A DNA stretch of 64,000 nucleotides from JACCTU01 sp963700495 (GTDB lineage: Bacteria > Actinomycetota > Thermoleophilia > Gaiellales > Gaiellaceae), in NCBI GenBank assembly GCA_963700495.1, contig CAVOXT010000005.1:1-64000 (forward strand), given 5' to 3'. Every line of letters starts with the position of its first letter. Position 1 is the first letter of the stretch. The notes beneath the pieces are model-generated. The model saw only the letters and a list, made by a program, of their open reading frames with translations. It did not search any database and was not told where the DNA came from. This document shows positions 35,492 through 44,573 of this stretch, piece after piece. The position numbers and the translations under genes are program-made.

Positions 35492-35524
35492 CGGGAGCAA
35501 GTAACACAGTGTTACTTGCTCCCG
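35492..35524. repeat. 33-bp perfect palindrome (GTAACAC core)
   Basis: Arms CGGGAGCAAGTAACAC and GTGTTACTTGCTCCCG around a central A, starting one base after the thioesterase stop codon. The inner 18 bp (GTAACACAGTGTTACTTG) recur at 35556. As RNA it would form a 16-bp stem, so it could end transcription, but no T-run follows. Confidence 0.85.
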
Positions 35525-35548
35525 AACGACCGAGCGCTCGGTGGTTCG
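35523..35548. repeat. 26-bp near-perfect palindrome between the GTAACAC copies
   Basis: Halves CGAACGACCGAGC and GCTCGGTGGTTCG pair except at one position. It touches the preceding palindrome and lies 7 bp before the next GTAACAC copy, forming a three-palindrome cluster within 82 bp. Confidence 0.7.
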
Positions 35549-35555
35549 GAGGCTT

Positions 35556-35573
35556 GTAACACAGTGTTACTTG
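35556..35573. repeat. Second GTAACACAGTGTTAC copy
   Basis: GTAACACAGTGTTAC is a 15-bp perfect palindrome, with TTG following as in the first copy; the outer arms here do not pair. It lies 60 bp upstream of the small gene at 35633, so it could be an operator for that gene or a member of a dispersed palindrome family. Confidence 0.7.
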
Positions 35574-35632
35574 GAGAAGACGGTACGGAGTTGGCACACG
35601 GCTGAACGGCTCGTTCGCCACCATCGGAATCC

Positions 35633-35962
35633 GTGACCTCGTTCGCGCCGCGGATCTCACCCAAGCTGCTCGAGGCCGTCGTTCGTCTCGACGATCGCTC
35701 CGTGCCGATCGCCGAGACGAACCGTCGGGTCGGGCGGGAGGCCGGGCGGCTCGGGTTGCCGCAGCCGAGCTACCAGCGCGTTCGGGAGCTCGTCCACCGC
35801 TGCCGGCGGATCCGGCGCGGACCCACGACCGCGCAGGTCCTCTTCGACGTCGCGCTACGCGTCCGGCCCCCGGAGGCGCTCGCCCAGCACCTCTCGGGCG
35901 TCGGGCTCCCTCCCTACGACGAGACGGAGGGGCTCGACCTCAGGAGCGATCGGCCACCTTGA
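35633..35962 (+). CDS. Hypothetical HTH-like protein
   Basis: Intact 109-residue basic protein from GTG 35633. SVPIAETNRRVGREAGRLGL and PQPSYQRVRELVHRCRRIRR look like a helix-turn-helix with a basic following helix. No known domain beyond that. It sits downstream of the palindrome cluster and overlaps the convergent reductase gene by 23 bp. It may be a small DNA-binding protein acting on the palindromes; that is inference from proximity. Confidence 0.55.
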   Translation: MTSFAPRISPKLLEAVVRLDDRSVPIAETNRRVGREAGRLGLPQPSYQRVRELVHRCRRIRRGPTTAQVLFDVALRVRPPEALAQHLSGVGLPPYDETEGLDLRSDRPP

Positions 35963-36964
35963 CGAGCGCCTTGCCGCGGTTCTCGCCGTTCAGCATCCCG
36001 ATGAACGCGCGCGGAGCGTTCTCGAGGCCTTCGGTCACGTGCTCGCGCCAGTGGATCTTGCCCTCCGCGACCCAACGCGCGAGCCGCTCGGCCGCCTCGT
36101 CGAAGCGTGCGGCGTAGTCGCTGACGAGGAAGCCCTGCATCTTCGCTCGGAAGACGATCAGCAGGCCGGGGTGGAACGTCGGCGACGGGCGCTCGGCGTT
36201 GTACTGGGAGATCTGGCCGCAAATCGGGATGCGCGCGCCGACGTTCAGCCGCCCGTGCACCGCCGCGGAGATGTCGCCGCCGCAGTTGTCGAAGTAGACG
36301 TCGACGCCGCGCGGGACGGCCTCCTTCAGCGCTCCCCGGAACTCGTCGCTCTTGTAGTCGACCGCGGCGTCGTACCCGTAGAGCTCGAGCAGGTCGGAGC
36401 GACTTCTCCGGCCCGCCCGCGATCCCGACCGTGCAGCAGCCCGCCAGCTTCGCGATCTGACCGACGACCTGGCCGACCGCTCCCGCCGCGCCGGAGACGA
36501 CGACCGTGTCGCCCGGCTTCGGCTCGCCCACGTCGAGCAGCCCGAAGTACGCGGTGAAGCCGGTCGCGCCGACGACGTGCAGCGCGAGTGTCGGCGGGTC
36601 GAGCGCCGGGTGCACCTTCCGCAGCGTGCCGCCACGCGCGACGGCGTAGTCCTGCCAGCCGAGCTGCCCGATCGCCAGGTCGCCCGGCGAGAACCGCGAG
36701 TCGCCGCTCTCGACGACCTCGCCGAGCGACTGGGCGGTCATGACCTGGCCGAGCTCGACGGGGCGCGCGTACGAGCGGGCCTCGCTCATGCGGCCTCGCT
36801 GGTAGGGGTCGACCGACGTCCAGAGCACCCGCAGGAGCACCTCGCCGGGGCCCGCCTCGCGGAACCGCAGCTTCGACGAGCTCGAAGTCGGACTCGCTCG
36901 GGAACCCGGACGGCCGCGCCGCCAGCGTGACGACGCGGTTCTCCGTCGCTACTCGAACCGCCAT
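35940..36964 (-). CDS. NADP-dependent MDR oxidoreductase (curcumin/prostaglandin reductase-like, frameshifted)
   Basis: Zinc-free MDR enzyme of about 341 residues. Text: RVATENRVVTLAARPSGFPS, VLWTSVDPYQRGRMSEARSY, GFTAYFGLLDVGEPKPGDTV, VSGAAGAVGQVVGQIAKLAG, VDVYFDNCGGDISAAVHGRL, RAKMQGFLVSDYAARFDEAA and a C-terminal NRGKALVKVADRS. This matches the leukotriene B4 12-hydroxydehydrogenase/CurA group. Breaks near 36870 and 36395-36420. Starts 16 bp inside the 3' end of the upstream dehydrogenase gene, so the two are coupled. Confidence 0.82.
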
Positions 36965-38173
36965 GTTCCTCCCTGCTCGAACACCTTCAGGATTCGCCGC
37001 GCGACGACCATGCGGTGCACCTCGTCGGGCCCGTCGTAGATCCGCGCGCCGCGTGCCATCGCGTACATCGCCGCGAGCGGCGTCTCGTCCGTGAGCCCGC
37101 GCGCGCCGTGCACCTGGATCGCGCGGTCGATCACGTCGTGGAGCACCTGCGGCGACGAAGAACTTGATCACCGAGACCTCGACGCGCGCCTCGTCGCCCT
37201 CGTCGATCTTGCGCGCGGCGTCGAGCGTCATCAGGCGGCAGGCCTGGATCTCCGCCGCCGAGTCCGCGATCCAGTTCTGCACGGTCTGCTTGTCGGCGAG
37301 CCGCGAGCCGAACGCTTCGCGCTCGAGCGAGTACGTGCACAGCAGCTCGAACGCGCGCTGCATCTGGCCGAGCCAGCGCATGACGTGGTGGATGCGCCCC
37401 GGCCCGAGCCGCTTCTGCGCGATCCGGAACCCGTCGCCCGGCTCGCCGAGCGTGTTCTCGACCGGGACGCGCACGCCGCGGTACCAGACCTCGCAGTGCG
37501 TCGACCAGCCTCGCCCGGCGTGTCCCATCACCGGGATCGGGCGCACGATCTCGACACCCGGCGTGTCGGCGGGGACGACGATCTGCGACGCGCGGCGGTG
37601 CGGCTCGGCGCGTCCGGGTCGCGTGACCGCCATCACGATCCCGAACGCTGCGCCGTCGGCGCCCGACGAGAACCACTTGTGCCCGTCGATCACCCACTCG
37701 TCGCCGTCGCGCACGGCGCGCGTCCGCAGCGTCGTCGGGTCGGACCCGGACACCTCCGGCTCGGTCATCGAGAAGAACGAGCGGATCTCGCCCGCGACGA
37801 GCGGCGCGCAGCCAGCGCTCCTTCTGCTCGTCCGTCCCGAACAGGTGCAGGATCTCGGCGTTGCCCGCGTCGGGCGCCTGGCAGCCGAAGACGAGCTGCG
37901 CATAGGTCGAGCGGCCGATCTCCTCGTTCAGGATACGCGTAGGCGAGGAAGCCCTGGCCGGTGCCGCCGGCCTCCGGCGGCACGTGCGGCGCCCACAGGC
38001 CCGCCGCCTTCGCCTTCGCCTGGAGCGAGCGGATCAGCTCCGCGTCGTCGGCGCCGCAGCGCCGCGCTCGTTCGGGTAGACGTGCTCCTCCATGAAGGCG
38101 CGGTAGCGCGCGCGCAGGTCGCTCGAGCTCCGCGGTCGGAGCGAGGTCGGTCGATCGCCACGCCGGTTAGCAT
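36949..38173 (-). CDS. Acyl-CoA dehydrogenase (ACAD10/11-like, frameshifted)
   Basis: Acyl-CoA dehydrogenase of about 405 residues. From the C-terminus: AIQVHGARGLTDETPLAAMY, ARIYDGPDEVHRMVVARRIL; upstream GLWAPHVPPEAGGTGQGFLA-type text, FFSMTEPEVSGSDPTTLRTR, VIDGHKWFSSGADGAAFGIV, GPGRIHHVMRWLGQMQRAFE. Breaks near 37150, 37795, 37940, 38060 and 38125. Its start codon is only 7 bp from the divergent luciferase-like gene. The nearby phosphotransferase-like gene resembles the kinase domain that ACAD10/11 carry fused, so the two may act together on hydroxyacyl-CoAs. Confidence 0.82.
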
Positions 38174-38180
38174 CGCAGGC

Positions 38181-39192
38181 GTGCGCCTCGGCTTCTACAT
38201 GGGTTACGCGCCGCCGGGGACGAACCCGCTCGAGCTGGTCGCGCTCGCGCAGGAGGCCGAGCGCCTCGGCTACGACTCCGCGTGGGCCGCGGAGGCGTGG
38301 GGGACGGACGCCGTCACGCGTGCTCGCCTGGCTCGCCGCGACCACGACGACGCTCAAGGTCGGCTCGGCGATCCTCCAGATCCCGGCGCCGCACGCCCGC
38401 GAACACGGCGATGACCGCGGCGACGCTCGACCTGCTCTCCGGCGGCCGCTTCCTGCTCGGGCTCGGCACCTCGGGGCCGCAGGTCGTCGAGGGCTGGCAC
38501 GGGCAGCCCTGGGGGAAGCCGCTGACGAAGACGCGCGAGTACGTCGAGATCGTGCGCACGGTGCTCCGCCGCGAGACTGCTCGAGCACCACGGCGAGCAC
38601 TACGACATCCCGTACTCGGGCCCGGGCGCGACCGGTCTCGGCAAGCCGCTGAAGCTGATGGCGCGCCCGCTGCGCGCCGACGATCCCGATCTACCTCGCC
38701 GTCGATCGAGCCCGAAGTCGGTCGAGCTCGCGCCGAGATCGCCGACGGGTGGCTCCCGCTCTTCTTCTCGCCCGAGCGCGCGCGGAGATCTTCCCGATGG
38801 CCGGCGCCCGCGACGGCTTCGACATCGCGCCGACGCGTGCCGGTGGTCGCTGCTCGACGACGTCGCAGGCCGGCCGCGACGCGCTCAAGCCGTACTACGC
38901 GCTCTACATCGGCGGCATGGGCGCCCGCGGGAAGAACTTCTACAACGAGCTGTTCGCGCGCTACGGCTACGAGGACGAGGCGCGGACGATCCAGGACCTC
39001 TACCTCGAGGGGAAGCAGCGCGACGCGGCCGCCGCGGTGCCGGACGACTTCGTCGACGAGGTCGCGCTCGTCGGCCCGCAGGAGCGGATCGCCGAGCGGC
39101 TCGGCGCCTTGAGCGAGGCGGGTGCGACGACCCTGCTCGTCTCGACGCGGGATCCCGCCGCTCTGCGCGCGGTCGCCGAGCTCGCGCTGTGA
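38181..39192 (+). CDS. LLM-class F420-dependent oxidoreductase (frameshifted)
   Basis: Luciferase-like monooxygenase family, probably using F420H2. N-terminal RLGFYMGYAPPGTNPLELVA, AQEAERLGYDSAWAAEAWGT; then TLDLLSGGRFLLGLGTSGPQ, EGWHGQPWGKPLTKTREYVE, IVRTVLRRE, ARYGYEDEARTIQDLYLEGK and GPQERIAERLGALSEAGATT. At least six breaks between 38320 and 38860. TAGCAT 7 nt before GTG 38181 suggests a leaderless start. About 337 residues when corrected. Substrate unknown; such enzymes often reduce or oxidise steps in acyl or steroid catabolism of actinobacteria. Confidence 0.8.
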
Positions 39193-40107
39193 AAGAGGCG
39201 CTCGAGGCGAAGCTCGGGCCGATCGCGTCCGCGCACCTGCTCGCGGGCGGCGCGTCGAAGGAGGCGTGGGCGGTCGACCTCGCCGACGGAACCGAGCTGC
39301 TCGTTCGCCGCGCGAGCGTCGGCGTCATCCACCGCGACACGCTCTCGCTCGAGCAGGAGTTCCGGGTGCTGGAGGCGGCGATCGCCGCCGGCGTGTCGTG
39401 CGCCGCGCCCGATCGCGTACCTCGGCGAGGTCGACGGACACGAGGCCTTCGCGATGGAGCGTGTCCACGGCGAGACGATCGGCCGCCGGATCGTGCGCAA
39501 CCCGCCGCCGGCGCTGCCGCATCGCAGCTCGCGGAGGAGCTGCGCGAAGATCCACGCGATCGAGCCGCTCGACTTCCTGCCGCGCGGCGACGTGATCGCG
39601 CGCTTCTACGACGAGCTCGACTCGGTCGCCGAGCCGCATCCTGCGATCGAGTACGGGCTCGCGTGGGTGCGCGAGCGCCTGCCGCGAGCCGCGCGAGCCG
39701 GACGTTCTGCCACGGCGACTTCCGGCTCGGCAACTTCGCGGTCGACGGAGCGCGGCCTCGTGTACGTGCTCGACTGGGAGTTCGCGCACGTCGGCGACCC
39801 GGTCGAGGACGTCGCCTGGCCGATCGTGCGCGCCTGGCGGTTCGGCGCCGACGAGCTCCGGCTCGGCGGCGTCGGCGAGGTCGAGCCGTACCTCGAGCGC
39901 TACAACGAGCTGACCGGACGCGAGATCGCGCTCGACGAGCTGCTACGTCTGGGAGGTGCTCGGCAACGTCAAGTGGGCGATCGGCTGCCTCACGCAGTGC
40001 CGGCGCCATCTCAACGGGCAGGACCGCAGCGTCGAGTACGCGGTGCTCGGGCGGATGGCGGCCGAGATGGAGTACGAGCTCCTCGACCTGATCGAGCATG
40101 CCTGACC
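39189..40107 (+). CDS. APH-fold phosphotransferase (ACAD10/11 kinase-like, frameshifted)
   Basis: Aminoglycoside phosphotransferase-fold kinase of about 306 residues. Gly-rich LLAGGASKEAWAVDLADGTE, AFAMERVHGETIGRRIVRNP, catalytic loop as TFCHGDFRLGNFAVDG, metal Asp in VYVLDWEFAHVGDPVEDVAW, and CRRHLNGQDRSVEYAVLGR. Breaks near 39412, 39525, 39690, 39750 and 39945. It is very like the kinase domain of ACAD10/11, which phosphorylates 4-hydroxyacyl-CoAs, rather than an antibiotic resistance enzyme. Coupled to the preceding and following genes. Confidence 0.8.
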
Positions 40108-40411
40108 GACCCGACCGCGGCCGAGCTCGTCGAGGCGGTCGTTCGAGTTCCTCGCCGACGAGGTGCTGCCGGCCGCGGACGACCACCGCCTGAAGTTCCG
40201 GACGCTCGTGGCGATCAACGCGCTGGGCATCGCGCGCCGCGAGCTCGAGGCAAGTAACGAGCCTGTTACTGTCGCGAGGACGAGCTCGCCGAGCTCGCGC
40301 GGCGCATCCGCGCCGGCGACGCGGACCCGAGCCTCGCTCGCCGAGCTGAAGGCGCACGTCGCCGCCAAGCTGCGCATCTCGAACCCGGCCTACCTCGAGA
40401 AGTACGAGTGA
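40100..40411 (+). CDS. DUF6285 domain protein (frameshifted, with palindromic insert)
   Basis: About 104 residues: PTAAELVEAV, then FLADEVLPAADDHRLKFRTL, VAINALGIARRELEA, ELAELARRIR and SLAELKAHVAAKLRISNPAY. DUF6285 proteins commonly follow an APH-like gene in acyl-CoA clusters, as here. Between RELEA and the expected REDELAEL lies extra sequence with AGTAAC...GTTACT (40253-40270). Breaks near 40142, 40275 and 40330. Overlaps the kinase gene by 8 bp. Biochemical role unknown. Confidence 0.72.
40253..40270. repeat. AGTAAC/GTTACT inverted repeat inside the DUF6285 gene
   Basis: AGTAAC-GAGCCT-GTTACT, preceded by CA like the AAGTAAC arm of the 35.5-kb palindromes. It interrupts otherwise conserved coding text, suggesting a degenerate member of that palindrome family inserted in a gene. 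Confidence 0.5.
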
Positions 40412-41067
40412 CGCGCCGCCGGATCTACCTGATGCGCCACGGGCGCGTCGCGTACTTCGACGACGGACGTCCGGTCGGCCGGACGACGTCCCGCTGACGT
40501 CCCGAGGACGCGAGCAGGCGCACGCCGCGGCGGCCGCGCTGCGCGGGATCGACCTTCGACCGCGTGATCACGAGCGGCCTGCCGCGCACCGACGAGACCG
40601 CGCGGATCGTCGCGCCGGACATCGAGCCCGAGCGCGTGGCCCGAGCTGCGCGAGATCGAGACCGGACGCCTCGGCGACATCCCCGAGGACGAGCTCGAGC
40701 GGACGTTCACCGACGCCTTCCGGGGCGTCGTCCCGGAGGAGGCCCGCTTCCTCGGCGGCGAGACGATCGGCTCGCTGCTCGACCGCGTGCTCCCGGCGCT
40801 CGACCGGCTGCTCGCGGACCGGACTGGGACATCGTGCTCGCCGTCCTCCACGGCGGCGTGAACCGCGCGATCCTCTCGTACGCGCTGACCGGCGGCCACG
40901 CCTTCCTCGGCAACTTCGAGCAGGCGCCCGGCCTGCATCAACGTCCTCGACGTCGGCGACGACTGGATCGTGCGCGCGGTCAACGTGACGCCGTACGATC
41001 TGGCGCACCTGCGCACGGCCGGCCGACGACGATGGAGGAGCTATGGCACCAGTTCCGGAGCACGTAG
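40408..41067 (+). CDS. Histidine phosphatase family protein (frameshifted)
   Basis: Phosphoglycerate mutase-like phosphatase of about 220 residues. Catalytic RHG motif in RRRIYLMRHGRVAYFDDGRP, LTSRGREQAHAAAAALRGI, VITSGLPRTDETARIVAP, LREIETGRLGDIPEDELERT, second His in DIVLAVLHGGVNRAILSYAL and DDWIVRAVNVTPYDLAHLRT, ending TTMEELWHQFRST. Breaks near 40475, 40550, 40640, 40815, 40935 and 41020. Start GTG 40408 overlaps the DUF6285 stop. Substrate unknown; in this context possibly the product of the APH-like kinase. Confidence 0.78.
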
Positions 41068-41519
41068 AGCACGACGAGGTCGTCGAGCAGCTACGTCGGG
41101 AGGTCTCGCCGGAGGAGCACGAGGAGATCCGCGAGCTGTGGAAGCGGCATTCGATCGCCGAGGACAACCGCGACCTCCCCGGGCTGATCTCGACGCTGAC
41201 CGACGACTGCGTCTACGAGGTGAGCCCAGACGGCGCGCGCTGGGAAGGCCACGAGGGCGCGACGCGCTTCTACACCGAGCTGCTGACCGCGTTCCCCGAC
41301 ATCCACTTCGACCTGACCGACATCGTGATCGGGCCGCAGGGCGTCTGCGAGGGGCGCGCGTCACCGGGACGCACTCGAAGCAAGTGGCTCGACTACGAGC
41401 CGACGGGCGAGTTCCTCACGTGGAACGTCGTGATCTTCTTCCCGTGGGACCGCGAGCAGCGGCTCTTCAGGGGCGAGAAGGTGTACTCGGACGCGCAGCT
41501 GACGCTTCTACGCGGCTGA
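41043..41519 (+). CDS. SnoaL/NTF2-like protein (two compensating frameshifts)
   Basis: About 158 residues with an NTF2-like fold: EIRELWKRHSIAEDNRDLPG, ISTLTDDCVYEVSPDGARWE, FYTELLTAFPDIHFDLTDIV, WLDYEPTGEFLTWNVVIFFP. Between 41351 and 41384 the frame shifts and returns; restoring one G and removing one A gives EGARVTGTHSKQWLDYEP, the expected family text. This pair is the clearest evidence of base errors. Starts within the end of the phosphatase gene. Such proteins are often isomerases, cyclases or binding proteins; function not assigned. Confidence 0.74.
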   Translation: MAPVPEHVEHDEVVEQLRREVSPEEHEEIRELWKRHSIAEDNRDLPGLISTLTDDCVYEVSPDGARWEGHEGATRFYTELLTAFPDIHFDLTDIVIGPQGVCEGRASPGRTRSKWLDYEPTGEFLTWNVVIFFPWDREQRLFRGEKVYSDAQLTLLRG

Positions 41520-42241
41520 CGAACGCCGAGATCAGGCCGGCCAGCTCGCCGGGGATCTCGAGCATCAGGTTGTGCCCGCGGCCCGGCAGCTCGACGTACT
41601 CGACGTCACGCAGGCGCGCCGCCAGCGTGCGCCCGTTCTCGACCGGGACGATCAGGTCCTGCTCGCCGTGCACGACGAGCGCGGGCGCCTCGACCCGCTC
41701 CGCCTCGCAGCCCTCGTCGTAGAACGCGTAGCAGGCGTCGGCGTGGGCGAGGATCGACTCGTAGGGCGTCGGCTGCTCGACGCGCATCCGCACGATCTCC
41801 TCGAAGCGGCCGGCGTTCGCCTCCGTCCACCCGGGCGCGAAGGTGTACGGCATCGTGCGGCGCGCGAACTCCTCGTGCGGCGTTCCGAACGCAGCCGCGA
41901 ACGCACGCGCCACGTGCAGCGGACGACGAACACGGTCCGGCCCGCCGGCGCCCGTGCCGACGAGGACGAGCGAGCGCACGAGCGACGGTTCGCCCGAGCG
42001 CGAGCGTCAAGGCGACGTACCCGCCCATCGACGCGCCGACGACGTGCGCGGGTCGGTCGAGCACTTCGATCGCGTCGGCGGCCATCTCGTGAACGCTCGC
42101 CCGCGCCGGCACGTCGGCGAGCTCGCCCGTCCCGTTGGCCGCGAACACGATCACCTCCCGCGGGGCGAGCGCACGCGCGACGTCTCGCCAGACCCAGGCG
42201 CCCTGGCCGAGCCCGCCGATCAGTAGGACGGGGTCGCTCAG
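41467..42241 (-). CDS. Alpha/beta hydrolase (frameshifted)
   Basis: About 258 residues. Oxyanion region PVLLIGGLGQGAWVWRDVAR, nucleophile in HVVGASMGGYVALTLAL (GxSxG), acid in LVVHGEQDLIVPVENGRTLA, and His in VELPGRGHNLMLEIPGELAG. Breaks near 42000 and 41915. The only start close to the conserved N-terminus is CTG 42241, which overlaps the thiolase stop as CTGA. The 3' end overlaps the convergent SnoaL-like gene by 53 bp, so the true stop may be earlier if another base error exists there. Possibly an esterase or thioester hydrolase. Confidence 0.76.
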
Positions 42242-43390
42242 CTGAGCCGCTCGACGAGCATCGCCATGCCCTGGCCCCCGCCGACGCACATCGTCTCGAG
42301 CCCGATCGTCTCGTCCCGCGACTCGAGGTCGTTCAGCAGCGTGCACATGATCCGCGCTCCGGTCATCCCGTACGGGTGGCCGAGCGCGATCGCGCCGCCG
42401 TGCGGGTTCAGCTTCTCGCTGAAGGGATCGACGCCGAGCTCGCGGCAGACCGGGAGAACCTGCGCAGCGAACGCCTCGTTCAGCTCCATCACGTCGACGT
42501 CGTCGATCGTCATGCCCGCCCGGCGCGAGCACGTTGCGCACGGCGCCGATCGGGCCGACGCCCATGATCTCCGGCTCGACGCCGGAGACCGCCGAGGCGA
42601 TGATCCGCGCCCGCGGCTTCAGCCCCAGCTCCCGCGCGCGCGTGTCGCTCATCACGACGACCGCCGCCGCGCCGTCGTTGAGCGGGCAGGAGTTCCCGGC
42701 CGTCACCTTGCCGCCGGGCTTGAAGGCCGGGTCGAGCGACGCGAGCTTCTCGAGCGTCGAGTCGCGCACGCGGCCCGTCGTCCTTCGCGACGCCGTCCCA
42801 CGGCGTGATCTCGCGCGCGAAGAAACCGGACGTCCTGCGCGGCGACGGCCCGCTCCTGCGATCGCTGCGCGTAGCGGTCCATGTCCTCGCGCGAGACGTC
42901 CCAGCGCTCCGCGACGTTCTCGGCGGTCAGGCCCATCGGGATGTAGACGTTCGCGATCGGCGCGTCGTCGCCGAAGAGCTTCGGGTGGAGCTCCTCCGAG
43001 TCCTTCGGATAGCCGTCGACCTGCGTGATCGACTCGACGCCGCCGGCGACGAACGCGTCGCCCTCGCCGGCCCGGATCGCGTGGAAGGCCATGCGGATCG
43101 TCTGGAGCGACGAGGCGCAGAAGCGGTTGACCGTCGTCCCCGGCACGGTCGCGGGCAGGCCGGCGAGCAGCGCAGCGCGCCGGCCGAGGTTCATGCCCTG
43201 CCGGTCCTGCGGGAAGCCGCAGCCGATCATCACGTCGACGATCTCCTCGCGCGGCGAGCTCGGGCACCTGCTCGAGCGCCGCATCGATCGCGAAGGCGGC
43301 GAGGTCGTCGGGCCGGGCGTCGACGAGCGAGCCCTTGCGGGCGCGGCCGATCGGCGTTCGTGCGGCGGCGACGATGACTGCGTCAGACAA
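42238..43390 (-). CDS. Acetyl-CoA acetyltransferase / 3-ketoacyl-CoA thiolase (frameshifted)
   Basis: Thiolase of about 383 residues cleaving 3-ketoacyl-CoA. N-terminal SDAVIVAAARTPIGRARKGS, nucleophilic Cys in VPGTTVNRFCASSLQTIRMA, GVESITQVDG, AGNSCPLNDGAAAVVVMSD, NEAFAAQVLPVCRELG, His in NPHGGAIALGHPYGMTGARI and the second Cys in ETMCVGGGQGMAML. Breaks near 43255, 42830, 42785 and 42525. All catalytic residues are visible. Its ATG overlaps the 3' end of the upstream acyl-CoA dehydrogenase gene. Confidence 0.87.
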
Positions 43391-44524
43391 AGGCGCTCTC
43401 TCCTGTGAGTGCTCGGCCGATGATCAGCTTCTGGACCTGGCTCGTGCCCTCGTACAGCGTCGTGACGCGGGCGTCCCGCAGGTACTTCCCGACCGGGTAC
43501 TCGTCGACGTAGCCGTAGCCGCCGTGCACCTGGACGGCGGCGTTCGCCGCCCGCACCGACGACCTCGCTCGCGTAGTACTTCGCGACGCGACGACTCGAG
43601 CGTGTGGCGCTCGCCCGCGGTCCGGCGAGCGCCGCCGCCGCCAGGTCAGCAGCCGCGCCGCGTCGGTCTCGACCGCGATGTCGGCGAGCAGCTCCTGGAC
43701 GAGCTGGAACGAGGCGATCGGCTGGCCGAACTGCTTCCGTTCCTTGGCGTAGCGCGACGCACGCGTCGAGACAGCCCTGCGCGATCCCGACGCAGCCGGC
43801 CGCGAGCGAGATCCGTCCGTTGTCGAGTGCCGACATCGCGACCTTGAAGCCGTCGCCCTCGTCGCCGAGCATGGGCGGACGCGGGGACCCGCACGCCGTC
43901 GAGGAAGAGCTCGCCCGTGTCCTGCGCGCGCAGGCCGAGCTTGCCCTTGATCGGCCGCGCCGAGAAGCCCTCCGAGTCGGTCGGGACGAGGAAGCAGGTG
44001 ATCCCCCGCGCGCCCTCGCCGCCGGTGCGCGCGAACACGAGCGCCAGGCCGGCCCACGTGCCGAGCGTGATGAAGATCTTCGAGCCGGTGATCACCCAGT
44101 CGTCGCCGTCGCGCTCCGCGCGCGTCGTCAGCGAGCGCGGGGTCGGACCCCGAGCCGGGCTCGGTGAGCGCGTAGCAGCCGAGCGCCTCGCCGGAGCCGA
44201 GCCTCGGGAGCCACTCGCTCGCTGCTGCGTCGCGTCCCCCAGCGCTTGATCGTCTTGCCGACGAGCCCGACGTTGACGGAGACGATTCCGCGCACCGACG
44301 AGTCGACCGCGGCCCAGCTCCTCCATCACGAGGCAGTAGGAGACCGTGTCGAGCTCCCAGCCGCGCCGAGGAAGCCGACCTCGGCGAGCTTCGCGACGAT
44401 CCCGCGGTCCATCTCCTCCGTCGCGGTCCCAGTCGCGCGCGTGCGGGACGACCTCGCGGTCGACGAACTCGCCGCGCGGTCTCCCGGACGAGCTCCTGCT
44501 CCGGACGTCAGCGGAGAAGTCCAT
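43383..44524 (-). CDS. Acyl-CoA dehydrogenase (many frameshifts)
   Basis: Butyryl/short-chain type acyl-CoA dehydrogenase of about 380 residues. Fragments: EFVDREVVPHARDWDRD, LDTVSYCLVMEELGR, VITGSKIFITLGTWAGLALV, GITCFLVPTDSEGFSARPIK, KLGLRAQDTGELFLDGVRVP, MLGDEGDGFKVAMSALDNGR, FGQPIASFQLVQELLADIAV and the catalytic-base region QVHGGYGYVDEYPVGKYLRD, DARVTTLYEGTSQVQKLIIG. At least eight breaks along its length. ATG at 44524. With the thiolase and hydrolase it forms a three-gene minus-strand unit. Confidence 0.82.
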
Positions 44525-44532
44525 GAATGAGG

Positions 44533-44563
44533 CGAGCGGGGCCGGCGATGCCGGCCCCGCTCG
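44533..44563. terminator. Perfect 14-bp hairpin between binding-protein and acyl-CoA dehydrogenase genes
   Basis: CGAGCGGGGCCGGC and GCCGGCCCCGCTCG pair perfectly around a GAT loop, 8 bp before the dehydrogenase start and 10 bp after the binding-protein stop (minus strand). No T-run follows. It may end or attenuate the highly expressed binding-protein message. Confidence 0.55.
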
Positions 44564-44573
44564 ACGGTCGATC

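Noticed and set aside
39189..40107. Aminoglycoside resistance gene
   Set aside because: The APH fold is present, but sequence and neighbours (ACAD, DUF6285) match the metabolic ACAD10/11 kinase type.
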